Made by a program: the position numbers and the translations under genes
Assembly (NCBI GenBank): GCA_048264125.1
Contig: JBLXDM010000004.1
Span: 314,172-378,171 of the forward strand
Length of the DNA stretch: 64,000 nt
Origin: M1-B18 sp048264125
Lineage (GTDB): Bacteria; Bacillota; Clostridia; Peptostreptococcales; Natronincolaceae
Direction: 5' to 3'
Notes under the pieces: model-generated
What the model was told of the DNA's origin: nothing
The model's database searches: none
Seen by the model: the letters and a program-made list of their open reading frames with translations, nothing else
In this document: one piece after another, positions 1 through 9,360 of the stretch
How the letters are laid out: each line of letters starts with the position of its first letter
How positions within the stretch are numbered: position 1 is the first letter of the stretch

Positions 1-298
1 TTAAAATGCATCGTTGCCTTTTCAATTTTACAATATCACTATATTACTCTCTTAAAACTATTCTCTATGACAAATACTAAAACCTTCAATTACCGTCGTT
101 AATTTGTCACGATATTCGATAAAATACAGAAAAAGCGCCTGCCTCCCTGATAAAATTCTATTATATATTACCCTTCTTCCTACCTCGGTAAACCTTATTA
201 TCTTATTTGCGATACTATATATTTAACACAAAAAAATACGCCCAAACCATTCAATCCTAAAAATCAAACGGCTCAGGCTTTTTAACTTTTTTATTTAC
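1..298. other. A+T-rich non-coding stretch
   Basis: No reading frame with a ribosome-binding site, no RNA gene and no strong hairpin is visible. It lies downstream of the minus-strand ATPase gene and presumably holds its 3' untranslated region and the end of a gene left of the window. Confidence 0.5.
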
Positions 299-1378
299 TT
301 ATTTAAACCTCAATATTCTCTCAACAATGTTCTCGGTAATAACATCCACCTTACTAAAATCTATATTCGGTATATAATAGGTCTCTATCTCGTCGTGGTT
401 TACCTTCGTCTTCTTCAGATTGCAGAAAACGTTATCCATCAGATAGGTATATACCCTTTCGCTTTCCATCAGCTCATCCTTGTATTTCTCAAGAGTTGCT
501 ACATTTAAGTACTGGTCTAAATCCAGAGACAGATTATCATAATACCTGCTGTTGGTGGTAACCGCCAGCTCCAGCTGAGGAGCAATGACTGCCTCCAGCT
601 TTTCAGGCTCCATTGGCTCATGATACAGTTCCAGGTCATAGCCCTTTTCAGCCAATCTTGCAGCCAGCCTTAGCAGTATAGTAGACTTGCCTGTACCCGG
701 TGCCCCTTTGATATAGTGTATTTTTTTAATAGGACTGATGAAGGTGTCGCTGTGATCAATATGCCCTTGATAGGTTAAGGCACTGCCGAAAAGATGTCTT
801 TCCTTAGCAAGCCTCTTCTTTGGCTTTACTCCCTTAAGTAGCTTTTCCATCCATTGATTGGTCTCTATACTCAGCTTTTCAAAATCCATAGCCTGACCAT
901 ATACCCATTCAACATCGTCATGTATCAGCTTTGCAGCAGCCAGGTACTTGTACACCCTTTTATATATCTTTCCATTTTCATCTATCGACCTCATAATGCT
1001 CTCCCTGTTGGCTACCATTTTATCCTCTATCCAGCATTCACCGAGGTTTATGATTTCGTCTATGGCTCCGGGGTATTTGGGATCGATAACATGGGGTGCA
1101 GTGCCGTCAATTAATGCAACCTTCAACTCTGGTATATAGGCAGCATCTACACTGTCGGGGTCTGCTGAGCAATGATGGAACTCTACATCATAGCCCTCTG
1201 CCACCATCTGATGCCCTATCTTCTTCATAAGGTGGGACTTTCCTACACCAGGGCCTCCCTTGATCAAAAAGAGTCTGTTGGCGGACTTTAAATCTATAAT
1301 GTGGTCAAAATATGAATAAAAGCCTGTTGGGGTATTCCCCCCCGGAAATAATCTTTTAATCCAGCCTTTTTTCTTCAT
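299..1378 (-). CDS. Twin P-loop ATPase, PRK06851-like
   Basis: Protein of 359 residues built as two similar halves, each starting with a Walker A loop: GGPGVGKS at residues 41-48 and GAPGTGKS at 225-232. Each loop is followed by a pattern in which the enzyme grips a nucleotide and then reads ...YDVEFHHCSADPDSVD (first half) or ...YDLELYHEPMEPEKLE (second half). This layout matches the clostridial/bacillar family annotated as PRK06851, an uncharacterised cytoplasmic nucleoside-triphosphatase. The start is set by GGAGGG five bases upstream of ATG. A 69-bp copy of its 5' part lies at 2593-2661, which points to local duplication and loss. Biological substrate unknown. Confidence 0.8.
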   Translation of the reverse strand: MKKKGWIKRLFPGGNTPTGFYSYFDHIIDLKSANRLFLIKGGPGVGKSHLMKKIGHQMVAEGYDVEFHHCSADPDSVDAAYIPELKVALIDGTAPHVIDPKYPGAIDEIINLGECWIEDKMVANRESIMRSIDENGKIYKRVYKYLAAAKLIHDDVEWVYGQAMDFEKLSIETNQWMEKLLKGVKPKKRLAKERHLFGSALTYQGHIDHSDTFISPIKKIHYIKGAPGTGKSTILLRLAARLAEKGYDLELYHEPMEPEKLEAVIAPQLELAVTTNSRYYDNLSLDLDQYLNVATLEKYKDELMESERVYTYLMDNVFCNLKKTKVNHDEIETYYIPNIDFSKVDVITENIVERILRFK

Positions 1379-1481
1379 TTTTTCCCTCCTTAAATAATTT
1401 TGTCTATCAGTTTATTTTATTCAGGAGGGGAGGGAGGGTGCATTGGATTTAATTAAAATCTTTCTACTTCTCCTAACCTTT

Positions 1482-1604
1482 CTAATTAAATACTATTGCA
1501 TCATTGCTAAAGTCTCCAACTCCTACTAAAGCTATCTCATATGGCTGGCAAACATTAGTCTCGTCAATATTGTTGCTTGTGATTTGATTATTCAGTCGAA
1601 GTTA
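1482..1604 (-). other. Short open frame, possible gene remnant
   Basis: In the 328-bp gap between the ATPase and the B3/B4 gene one minus-strand frame stays open for about 40 codons. Its C-terminus has a protein-like composition (PYEIALVGVGDFSNDAIVFN then stop). It has no start codon or ribosome-binding site. It may be the tail of a decayed gene; no family is recognised. Confidence 0.2.
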
Positions 1605-1706
1605 CAATGCTTTTCTGGAAGTATATTAACCTCCAAAATCCTTCTTCCATCTTGAATATAAATATTCTTCTAAGTAAAACCGCTCATCACCTTATTCTCC
1701 TAAAAA

Positions 1707-2414
1707 TCAGTTTACTGGCACTTCTTTATTATTAATATCAAGAATTGCTATCGAGCATGTCCCACCCAAATTATCCTGCACTAGTCTCGCTAATTCATTT
1801 AAGGCATTCTCAAGCTCCTTCGATCTTCTATCATCGACCAATTCAATGCATAAAAAAGCATTTTTTGTGTTTTCGGTAAGCATTGTTCTTACTGATTCCC
1901 GCCAATTCCAACACCTGCAAATTGCACCTTCATCGTCTTTATATACTATCTCCCCTTCATAAGGTGGTGAATTTTCGTCTGTGCCTAATACAACAAAGCT
2001 TTCATTTCCATCAGCCTTAGTCAATCTTATATTTCCAACAAATGTATCGATATCCTCGCCACCGCAAGGCAATGCATATTTTAACGAAATAGAATTATAA
2101 ATATCAACTAGAGGATTAATGGTGCCTATGTGATTTCCATTATGCACTCTTTTTAGTAATGCTTCGATGGATGACCTGGCCCCTTTCTTGGTCTTAAATT
2201 TTTGAAAAGCTTCTCTCCAAACCTTTATCACTTGGTTTGCGCTAAACTCTATTTCCTTCAGGTATTTGAAAGCTTCTTTTTCAGAATTTAGTATTAGTTC
2301 TTGATATAGATCTCTATTACCAATGGTGTTATCAATGTCCTTACAAATAATAACCCCTATTTTTGCGTTTGGAAATAGCTCCCAAAATTCATTTTCAATT
2401 ACAAAATTATTCAC
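1707..2414 (-). CDS. B3/B4 tRNA-binding domain protein
   Basis: Protein of 235 residues resembling the stand-alone B3/B4 domain family (COG3382), related to the editing/tRNA-binding domain of the phenylalanyl-tRNA synthetase beta chain. Typical landmarks are the central LPCGGEDID stretch (about 115-123), the block GEIVYKDDEGAICRCWNWRE (about 153-172), and the later ELARLVQDNLGG. The role is thought to be trans-editing or aminoacyl-tRNA recognition, but that is inferred from the family. A GGAGG sits upstream of the ATG. Length is normal and no damage is seen. Confidence 0.8.
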   Translation of the reverse strand: MNNFVIENEFWELFPNAKIGVIICKDIDNTIGNRDLYQELILNSEKEAFKYLKEIEFSANQVIKVWREAFQKFKTKKGARSSIEALLKRVHNGNHIGTINPLVDIYNSISLKYALPCGGEDIDTFVGNIRLTKADGNESFVVLGTDENSPPYEGEIVYKDDEGAICRCWNWRESVRTMLTENTKNAFLCIELVDDRRSKELENALNELARLVQDNLGGTCSIAILDINNKEVPVN

Positions 2415-2592
2415 GATTACTCCTCCTTCATTTTTAGATACCCAATATTATTTAGAACTAGTATCAAGCCCGCTATACATAGCAGCAGAAATAAATAATA
2501 TATGAATTAGAACTACTACCTTATATATTTTCTATATTAGCCCATTTTCCAATTCCCAACAGGCAATTCACCATAATTTTTAAAATACATAT

Positions 2593-2661
2593 ACACCCGG
2601 GCCTCCCTTGATCAAAAAGAGTCTGTTGGTGGTCTTTAAATCTATCATGTGTCCAAAGTAT
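2593..2661 (-). pseudogene. Duplicated fragment of the twin P-loop ATPase gene
   Basis: About 69 bp match positions 1246-1314 inside the ATPase gene at roughly 90 percent identity without gaps. They cover the codons for FDHIIDLKSANRLFLIKGG. Neither flank is homologous, there is no start codon, and the frame closes at once. This is a relic of a second, mostly deleted copy. Confidence 0.75.
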
Positions 2662-2675
2662 TATCTTGTTCTTTC

Positions 2676-3290
2676 CTAATCGACTCTATAGTAGATTATC
2701 ATTTTCTCAACTACACTATCCTTAAAGTGAATTTTTATAAAAGGTGGGTGACCTTTAGGAACCAGGGTTATAAAATCAGCTGAGCCATCGCTATTAGTAT
2801 TTAAGCTTCCGATTTCCATTTCCGAAGGATTATCATAATTATATTCACCATAAAATTCATATCCTTTCTTCCAATTCTTCTCCTGAGGGAATTTTTTCAT
2901 TACACTTTCGAAATCATCACCAATCTGGATGCCACGTGGTCCGATAAGCGCCCCATCATTATCTCCAAATATCTCTATGTATACTAATTGATGTGCTAAG
3001 CTTTTTTCCCAATGCTTTTCATCGGTGGTAAAGCCGTACTGATAATTCTCCATTGTATAGAAGATATACATTTCATCCTCTGAAACTTCCTTTTTTAGAT
3101 ATTTTCCTTCCCTATCTAGCTGAGAAGCAGTTATATTTGGATCTAAATAATCTAAAGACAATTCCTCTAGGGAAAGGGGCTGAGGATTTTCTACCTCTTG
3201 ACTAATTATCTCACTCTCGCAGGCTGTAATTAGCATTAAAGCTATGAGTAAAATGAAAAGCGCTGTTATCCTACATTTTTTCCAAATCAT
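2676..3290 (-). CDS. Secreted lipoprotein of unknown function
   Basis: Protein of 204 residues with a lipoprotein signal: short basic N-terminus (MIWKKCR), a hydrophobic run, then the lipobox LITAC with the lipidated cysteine at residue 24. The mature part is acidic, rich in aromatic residues and ends with beta-strand-like segments; it carries no motif I can name. AAGGAGG precedes the ATG. It lies 82 bp downstream of the PEP-synthase-like gene on the same strand, so it could share its transcript. Expected on the outer face of the membrane. Confidence 0.7.
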   Translation of the reverse strand: MIWKKCRITALFILLIALMLITACESEIISQEVENPQPLSLEELSLDYLDPNITASQLDREGKYLKKEVSEDEMYIFYTMENYQYGFTTDEKHWEKSLAHQLVYIEIFGDNDGALIGPRGIQIGDDFESVMKKFPQEKNWKKGYEFYGEYNYDNPSEMEIGSLNTNSDGSADFITLVPKGHPPFIKIHFKDSVVEKMIIYYRVD

Positions 3291-3372
3291 TATGTTTCCT
3301 CCTTAAAGATTAGAATTTTTCATGTCACAGGAGCAAAACAACTGCTTGAAGATGCTATATCTTTATTTTTTA

Positions 3373-5931
3373 TTACAATATCTCAACAACCCCTGTTTCA
3401 CCATTAATTCTTACCCTTTGACCATCCTTAAAAATGCTGGTGGCTGAGGTAATGCCTACTACTGCTGGAATACCATACTCACGGGCTACTATTCCGCCAT
3501 GGCTGGCGGGTCCGCCATATTCCATTATCAGCCCCTTTGCAACGGCAAATAGTGGTGTCCAGGCGGGGTTTGTGCTTTCAGTGACCATTATTTCTCCCTC
3601 CCGGAGCTGCGAGCTTTGTAAGTCAGATACTATTCGTATAGTCCCTTCATAAACTCCCGGCGATAGGGGCATTCCTTGAATCACGGTGCTCTTTGGATCG
3701 ATCTGTAGAGCTGAATAATAGGTCTCTCCAGTATTTAAAACAATTCTAGGAATACTTCGTCTTGACATTTCCTTGTTATAATTTCCTTTGTTTATCTCTA
3801 CCTTGGCCTTTAAGCCCTTTTTCAGTAATATATCCCTCTTAAATAGGTAAAAGATATCTTGCTTATCCTCCAGCAGACCTTCCAGCACAAGCTCTTCACC
3901 GATGCCTAGCAGCACATTTCTACCAATACTCATGATTCTTACGATGTCATACTTGGGATATTCCCTCATACCAGCTGCAATGCGATAGTCTATCATACGC
4001 TTTTTAAGCCTATCCGCCTTGCTTTTGTCCTTATCTGCCTTAACTGCTTGATATATTTCTTCAATCAATGCCTCTGCTCTTTTTTCATTTTCAGCAATAT
4101 CTGAAAGGCTTCTTTCATACATTCCATCAACCATATAGGCCTTAACCTGGTTTACAATAAACTCTGGCTCCTCCGACCACCTTGGCGTTCCAAAATCCAG
4201 CTCTATATTGCCCCTATGTCCATATTTTTCAAGGATTTCCTTAATCCTAGGATGCTCCGCAGTAGGCTCCATATTGCTTTCATCAAAGAATTTAGCTGCT
4301 AAATTCAGCTTAATCGCCAAGCCCTGTGTAATACATCTCGGTAAGGAATAGACTAATTGCTCCAAATTAAATCGATTGCCATATGGCTTTTCTACTGCTT
4401 TGTGTATTGCTTTTATTAAAACCATGTCTGTAGCATACATCCCTTGCTTTTGGGTTAATAGGAAGGCATCTACAAGACATTCAAAGCCAAAGTCTAGTTT
4501 TTCCTCTAGGGATTTAATCTCTGCTGATAGCTTAAGTCGCCGTTGATAGATTTCTTCTCCAACCTCGATCATTGCATCATATCTTTTATCCTTATGAACC
4601 CTTCTTGCCGCTCTAAAGGCTCCTATCATACTAAAACCGTACTTAAGTGCTCCCCAAGGAAGCTTAAATTTTATACCTTGTTTGCTAAAGCTTCTCCCAT
4701 GCTTTTCGATAACGCTCAGCATCACATTTTTAATTGGTAAATCATTATCCGAAAAGGCACTAGCAAATTGCTTAGCTGCAAAATTACTTGCCAGTAAATA
4801 GGTAATATCTATATATATCCTACAGCCTGCATATTTAACAAAGCTGCTGTCTAAGGGCTTCTTTTGTGCCGTCATGGTATTGATAATGGTAGGAAACATT
4901 ACACTAAAGACCTCAAAGCCTAGAGGGGTAAAGGGTTCCTTCATGCCTAAAAGGATTGTATTGGCAGATAAATAGGCCCTTAGCTTCCCATCCTGCTGGA
5001 AGGCATCAATAGGAAACAAGGTGGTTATTTCCCTTGCCTGAAGAATAAATAATTCATCCTTTTCATTAATAGCAAATTCAATATCCTGAGGCTTACCGAA
5101 GTAGTCCTGGATTCTAGCTGCTTCTTTGGCAATAGCTCTTATATGCTTCTCCTTTAGGGCTGGTACCCGCTTTTTTTCCTCAGGGACAGGTACATATTTT
5201 ACTCCGTCCTGTGAGTATTGGTATGCTTTTTCCTTTGAGGCAATTTCTTCCTTTAAAATCCTTCCACTGGTTTTATGAACTATAATTTGGTCTGGATGCA
5301 CCTCACCACTGACTATAGCCTCACCAAGACCATAGGAGGCATTGATTAGTATTTCATCTCTAACCCCATTTATTGGGTTTGCTGTAAAGATGACACCAGC
5401 TATCTTTGAATTTATCATTTCCTGTATAACAACACCATGAGAAAAATCTGCTTCAAGGCTATATTTTGCTCTGTATTCAATCGCCCTCTCATTCCATAGG
5501 GATTGCCAGCATAACACAACCTTTTCAAGCAGGTCCTTTTCACCTACATTTAGGTAGCTATTATATTGACCAGCGAAGCTCATACCCGGTAAGTCCTCTG
5601 CTGTTGAACTGCTTCTAACAGCAACGGGTTCACTTGTTAGCTTTTTCAGTTCAGCTAATAGTAGGGCTCTTAAATCAGCCGGAAGGCCCTCTATGTTAAA
5701 CAGGGCTTTGATTTGTTGGGATTTTTCCATTGTTGCAGCATTGGAGCTTAGAATAGTGGTAATCTTATGCTGAAGATGATTATCCTTGATATATGCATCA
5801 TAGGCCTCTGTGGTTACAACAAAGCCCTTCGGCACGTGGATGCCATAATTAAGCATTTTAGATAGGTTATAGGCTTTTCCTCCTACGAGCCTAAAGTCAT
5901 TCTCCTTGATATCTCTGAAGCTTTTGATCAT
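3373..5931 (-). CDS. Rifampicin phosphotransferase / PEP synthase-like enzyme
   Basis: Protein of 852 residues with the full architecture of the PEP-synthase/PPDK superfamily in its rifampicin-phosphotransferase form. An N-terminal ATP-grasp domain begins VGGKAYNLSKM and carries VRSSSTAEDLPGMSFAGQY and GEVHPDQIIVHK. A long middle domain follows. The C-terminal swivelling phosphohistidine domain has GGPASHGGIVAREYGIPAVV, with the catalytic His at about residue 811. The family uses ATP to make a phosphohistidine and then passes the phosphate to an acceptor (rifampicin in RPH, pyruvate in PpsA). The middle domain is too divergent to name the acceptor. The start has GGGGGAG upstream. Resistance activity cannot be claimed from sequence. 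Confidence 0.8.
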   Translation of the reverse strand: MIKSFRDIKENDFRLVGGKAYNLSKMLNYGIHVPKGFVVTTEAYDAYIKDNHLQHKITTILSSNAATMEKSQQIKALFNIEGLPADLRALLLAELKKLTSEPVAVRSSSTAEDLPGMSFAGQYNSYLNVGEKDLLEKVVLCWQSLWNERAIEYRAKYSLEADFSHGVVIQEMINSKIAGVIFTANPINGVRDEILINASYGLGEAIVSGEVHPDQIIVHKTSGRILKEEIASKEKAYQYSQDGVKYVPVPEEKKRVPALKEKHIRAIAKEAARIQDYFGKPQDIEFAINEKDELFILQAREITTLFPIDAFQQDGKLRAYLSANTILLGMKEPFTPLGFEVFSVMFPTIINTMTAQKKPLDSSFVKYAGCRIYIDITYLLASNFAAKQFASAFSDNDLPIKNVMLSVIEKHGRSFSKQGIKFKLPWGALKYGFSMIGAFRAARRVHKDKRYDAMIEVGEEIYQRRLKLSAEIKSLEEKLDFGFECLVDAFLLTQKQGMYATDMVLIKAIHKAVEKPYGNRFNLEQLVYSLPRCITQGLAIKLNLAAKFFDESNMEPTAEHPRIKEILEKYGHRGNIELDFGTPRWSEEPEFIVNQVKAYMVDGMYERSLSDIAENEKRAEALIEEIYQAVKADKDKSKADRLKKRMIDYRIAAGMREYPKYDIVRIMSIGRNVLLGIGEELVLEGLLEDKQDIFYLFKRDILLKKGLKAKVEINKGNYNKEMSRRSIPRIVLNTGETYYSALQIDPKSTVIQGMPLSPGVYEGTIRIVSDLQSSQLREGEIMVTESTNPAWTPLFAVAKGLIMEYGGPASHGGIVAREYGIPAVVGITSATSIFKDGQRVRINGETGVVEIL

Positions 5932-6112
5932 TGCTTCTCCCCCCTATTCTTAAAATAGCATTCTCTTGCGCTATTCAGCTAAGCTACAGCTACTTCCTTT
6001 AGCTTTAACCCCTGCTTTTATATTCCTAGACAACATATATTCCCATAATATAATCTATAATACTATCCCATATAATTCCATACTTTTCCTCATTTTCCTG
6101 TATTATAACCAT

Positions 6113-6152
6113 AAAAAATAAAAACCCCAGTCAAATTTATTAGACTAGGGTT
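6113..6152 (-). terminator. Rho-independent terminator
   Basis: On the minus strand a stem pairing 6123-6132 with 6143-6152 (one mismatch) is followed by a T-rich run. It lies 25 bp beyond the stop codon of the FAD oxidoreductase gene. Confidence 0.7.
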
Positions 6153-6176
6153 ACCGCTCTTTAAGCTGTTGATTTC

Positions 6177-7262
6177 CTACACCGTGCTCTTACCTGATAA
6201 ATTAATGCTTTGCATACCTGATTTCATAGCTATCTTTCTGAGAAAAGGATTGTACATGGCTGGAGATTTTAAATTTTTCATGAGTAAATTTAATCTGATA
6301 TCCTTTACCCTCTGTTTATATCTATCCAAAAATCCGTCTATACCTGGTTCAAGGCTTTCAGCCAGGTATAAGGCGCTTTTTAATGCGTAGCTGATTCCTT
6401 CAGCAGAGCTAGGACTAATGGCTCCTGCAGCCTCTCCAGCTAAAGCGATACCATCCCTTCCTACATAAAATTGCGAAACCTTCGTAGGTCGATAGATAAA
6501 TGCGCCTTCCGTTCTTGTTTTGTTTTTAAAATCAAAACCCAGCTCTGTTAGTTTTGTTTTCAGCATTTCATATTTTTCCCTAGGATTTTCCTTGTTTCTA
6601 AGGGCTGACCCTAATAATAAATAATTCTCCTTTGGTATTATCCAAGAGTAAAAATCACTTATTTCTTCATCAAAGATTGCCGTAAAATAGGGTATTTGAG
6701 ATGGAGCCTCAAACCATTCCTGTATTGAGATGTAGGTTTCTGGTTGATTTGCATTTTTACTAATTGTATTTCTCAACCTTGAAAATGCCCCATCAGCACC
6801 TATGATTACCTTTGTCCTTGCAGAAATTTCTTGGCCATTATGCGTATATTTTACTTCGTACCCACCTGGTATTTCAACAAAGCCTTTAAATAATGAATTA
6901 AACTGTTTATCGACATCTCTTGGAAGTATGGAAACCAGCCATCTATCAAATTTTTCCCTATCCATATTTAAATAATATCTCTGATATAATCTTTCCAGCT
7001 TATTTGTTAAATCAATAGTCCTTACAGCAAAAAGCTGTGGATTAACTAGGATTTCCTTAGGTATACATAAACCTAGCTTTACAAGCATTTTCTGAGCATC
7101 CGGGGCCAATAAGCCTCCGCAGCATTTATTTATAATACCTTTAGGCTTCTCATTGTCTAGGTCCCGCTTGTCGATTAATAAAACCTTGTATTTATCACCG
7201 ATTAACCTTGCAAGGGTAGACCCTGCAGGACCTGACCCTACAATGACAATATCATACATCAA
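6177..7262 (-). CDS. FAD-dependent oxidoreductase, geranylgeranyl-reductase family
   Basis: Protein of 361 residues. The N-terminal dinucleotide-binding fold IVGSGPAGSTLARLI (residues 6-20) binds FAD. It is followed by CCGGLLAPDAQKML (about 47-60) and the second FAD motif GRDGIALAGEAAGAISPSSAEGI, split over about 268-290. This combination is typical of geranylgeranyl-reductase-like flavoproteins that reduce isoprenoid chains or related double bonds. The protein is cytoplasmic or membrane-associated. It has its own terminator and a gap upstream, so it looks monocistronic. Substrate unknown. Confidence 0.8.
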   Translation of the reverse strand: MMYDIVIVGSGPAGSTLARLIGDKYKVLLIDKRDLDNEKPKGIINKCCGGLLAPDAQKMLVKLGLCIPKEILVNPQLFAVRTIDLTNKLERLYQRYYLNMDREKFDRWLVSILPRDVDKQFNSLFKGFVEIPGGYEVKYTHNGQEISARTKVIIGADGAFSRLRNTISKNANQPETYISIQEWFEAPSQIPYFTAIFDEEISDFYSWIIPKENYLLLGSALRNKENPREKYEMLKTKLTELGFDFKNKTRTEGAFIYRPTKVSQFYVGRDGIALAGEAAGAISPSSAEGISYALKSALYLAESLEPGIDGFLDRYKQRVKDIRLNLLMKNLKSPAMYNPFLRKIAMKSGMQSINLSGKSTV

Positions 7263-7298
7263 TATACCTCCCCAAATATAAACGTCTTGTAAAGCTCA

Positions 7299-7757
7299 TT
7301 ACTTTACTCTATCTATGACATCTTCTAAGAGCTTTTGAAGAACGGAGGCAAAAACTGCAACCACAATCGAAGCAAAAGTAAAAGCCAATCCAATTAATAC
7401 TAAACCCGGGGCATCGTCTTTTTCCGCTATTAGAAATATGAATGGCATACATACCCCATAAATGACACCTATTATGATTCCACAGTATTTTATATTCTTT
7501 AGGGCCATTACAGATACTTCCGAAAAAGCATTGTCCTTGTCTATATAGCTTAAAAGCTTGAAGGCTTGATATAAAGCTATGAAAAATGGTATCGAGGATA
7601 TATACATTCCAATTAAAACGGGATATAGCAAGGAAGCATATTCTACTGATACATTAGCTAGCCTTGTCAATCCGAATAGACACAAGACAAGAACCGGAAG
7701 TCCAATAATAACAACTGTAATCTTTAAAAAGAGTGTGTGTAATTTCATAAATAGCAC
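7299..7757 (-). CDS. DUF2975 membrane protein
   Basis: Protein of 152 residues with four hydrophobic segments (about 10-30, 45-65, 90-110 and 118-140) and the short loop LLSYIDKDNAFSEVSVMALK, both characteristic of DUF2975. In Firmicutes such genes are often followed by a small Xre-type repressor; none is present here, where the next gene is the FAD oxidoreductase 37 bp away. Function unknown, plasma membrane. Confidence 0.75.
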   Translation of the reverse strand: MLFMKLHTLFLKITVVIIGLPVLVLCLFGLTRLANVSVEYASLLYPVLIGMYISSIPFFIALYQAFKLLSYIDKDNAFSEVSVMALKNIKYCGIIIGVIYGVCMPFIFLIAEKDDAPGLVLIGLAFTFASIVVAVFASVLQKLLEDVIDRVK

Positions 7758-8026
7758 CTCGCTTATATTGATAATTTGATTTTAACACGGTATTTATCGT
7801 TTATCAATATTATTTTATCTATCTTCAATATTATTTTATTGAATATAAATATTTCACGGGTGAATTGTTGGTAGATTATGGAAAATCATGGTATATAATA
7901 ACACAAAAGCTACTTTGTAAATGGAAATGCCATATTTGTAACCGACAACTAAATATTTGTAAACGAAACTTAGTTTTTGCATCTGAAGGGTTTATTTGTT
8001 GCTTTCCAAAGGGAGGTTTTTTTAAC

Positions 8027-9217
8027 CTAGTCTAGGTCATCATGAGTAAGAATTCTTTCGCCTGCAATTTTGATACCTATTGCCCCTAATGGTGCAGTAA
8101 CAACAATTGATAATACTGCCAAAGCCAATATTAGCTCTCCGGCCGGTGCTCCGATGGAAAGCGGCACCGCACCTATAGCTGCCTGTACCGTTGCCTTAGG
8201 TATATAGGATATTATGCAAAATACTCTTTCTTTAAAGCTTAAGTCGGTCCCTAGCAAAGATAAATATACCCCCAAGCTTCGGGCTGATAATCCAATTGCT
8301 AGAATAATCAATCCAAGCCAGCCTGCATCAAGTGCTAAATGTATATTAACCTGCGCCCCTACAAGAACAAATAATAATATCTCGGCAAAAACCCAAATTT
8401 TATTAAACTTGCTTGACAATGCTTCTGCCAGCTTTGGCTTTCTTTCAAGAATAATAAAGCCTATTACCATTACCCCCAGTAAACCTGCTATAGGGATGAT
8501 ATCGTGTAAGCCGTCCTCTAGAGCCTTTATAATTATTGCAGCGCCCAAAATCATTAGCGTTTTTTTAGTATTTCTTATGTGGTAGTGGTTGAAAAAATAC
8601 AATAATACCACACTAAATATCAGTCCCAAAAGAATACCTAGAGCTATTGATAATGGAATATTTAACAGCTGCCTGAATAGGCTAATATGCTTCCCGCCAT
8701 ACATTCCAACTATTGCAGAAAATATTGTTATAGCAACAACATCGTCTATAGAAGCCCCAGCTAATATCAATGTAGGTATACCCTTCTTTGCCCCCATTTT
8801 TCTCTCTATAAAGGAAAGCATTGAAGGCACGATTACTGCTGGTGATACCGCCGCCAATATAAAGCCCAGCATTCCCGCTTCGATCCTCGGGATACCCAAT
8901 AGAGCACTGGCAACGTACATTACTGTTAACCCCTCAAAAACACCTGGTATAAAGCTTAGCTTCAAAGCGGATATACCTACCTTGTTTAATGTTTCCCTAT
9001 TGATACCAAAGCCTGCTCTTATTAGAATAACAATGAGGGCTATCATTCTAAGATCACTTGATATCTCCAATATACTCTCGCTGATTAAATTAAAGCCGAA
9101 GGGACCAATCAAAATCCCCAACAGAAGCATTCCCAGCAAGCCCGGCAGCTTCATTTTTGTAAAAACAGAGTTAAATAACAAACCTAATAATACAATAATT
9201 GCTAAACTTAATGCCAA
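8027..9217 (-). CDS. Cation:proton antiporter (CPA2 type), fluoride-riboswitch controlled
   Basis: Protein of 396 residues with about 12 hydrophobic segments and the antiporter signatures LPGLLGMLLLGILIGPFGFN near residue 23 and ILAGASIDDVVAITIFSAI about 150-168, whose paired aspartates are the usual ion-binding residues. It matches the Na+(K+)/H+ exchanger domain without a C-terminal RCK domain. An AAGGAGG site precedes the ATG. The leader at 9266-9356 is a fluoride riboswitch, so the transporter is probably made when fluoride is high. Antiporters are one of the known target classes of that riboswitch. The exact ion is not determined. Confidence 0.85.
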   Translation of the reverse strand: MALSLAIIVLLGLLFNSVFTKMKLPGLLGMLLLGILIGPFGFNLISESILEISSDLRMIALIVILIRAGFGINRETLNKVGISALKLSFIPGVFEGLTVMYVASALLGIPRIEAGMLGFILAAVSPAVIVPSMLSFIERKMGAKKGIPTLILAGASIDDVVAITIFSAIVGMYGGKHISLFRQLLNIPLSIALGILLGLIFSVVLLYFFNHYHIRNTKKTLMILGAAIIIKALEDGLHDIIPIAGLLGVMVIGFIILERKPKLAEALSSKFNKIWVFAEILLFVLVGAQVNIHLALDAGWLGLIILAIGLSARSLGVYLSLLGTDLSFKERVFCIISYIPKATVQAAIGAVPLSIGAPAGELILALAVLSIVVTAPLGAIGIKIAGERILTHDDLD

Positions 9218-9265
9218 TTCAAACTCCTCCTTACAGATATTTTATTAGTATCTATTTATGAATAC

Positions 9266-9305
9266 AAAAAACTCCTACAAAGCAGAATATCTGCCTTGTA
9301 GGAGT
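9266..9305 (-). terminator. Riboswitch expression-platform terminator
   Basis: A 14-bp stem (CTCCTACAAGGCAGA against its complement, 9272-9305) followed by six Ts on the minus strand. Its 5' arm contains the ACTCCTAC segment that forms the pseudoknot of the upstream fluoride aptamer, so aptamer and terminator exclude each other. Confidence 0.85.
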
Positions 9306-9356
9306 CATTAACTGAGTAATTAATTCAGTGGTTAAAGGCGAACTCCATCGCCTAGC
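9298..9356 (-). promoter_or_regulatory. Fluoride riboswitch (crcB motif)
   Basis: On the minus strand the leader reads GGCGATGGAGTTCGCC, then TTTAACC, then a stem ACTGA...TCAGT, then TTAATGACTCCTAC. This is the crcB-motif order: a first stem closed by GGCG/CGCC whose loop (TGGAGT) pairs with the 3' ACTCC strand. It resembles the known aptamers containing GGCGATGG-GTTCGCC and GATGACTCCTAC. It sits about 50 bp before the antiporter gene and overlaps the terminator at 9266-9305, giving a simple ON switch in fluoride. Identification is by eye; a covariance-model score is missing. Confidence 0.88.
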
Positions 9357-9360
9357 TGGT

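Noticed and set aside
7860..8000. Repeated TTTGTAA segments upstream of the DUF2975 gene
   Set aside because: Short, imperfect and in very A+T-rich DNA; not distinguishable from chance.
8214..9248. Long plus-strand open frames opposite the antiporter gene
   Set aside because: They are antisense to a clear membrane-protein gene, have no ribosome-binding site and show serine/isoleucine-rich composition typical of such shadows.
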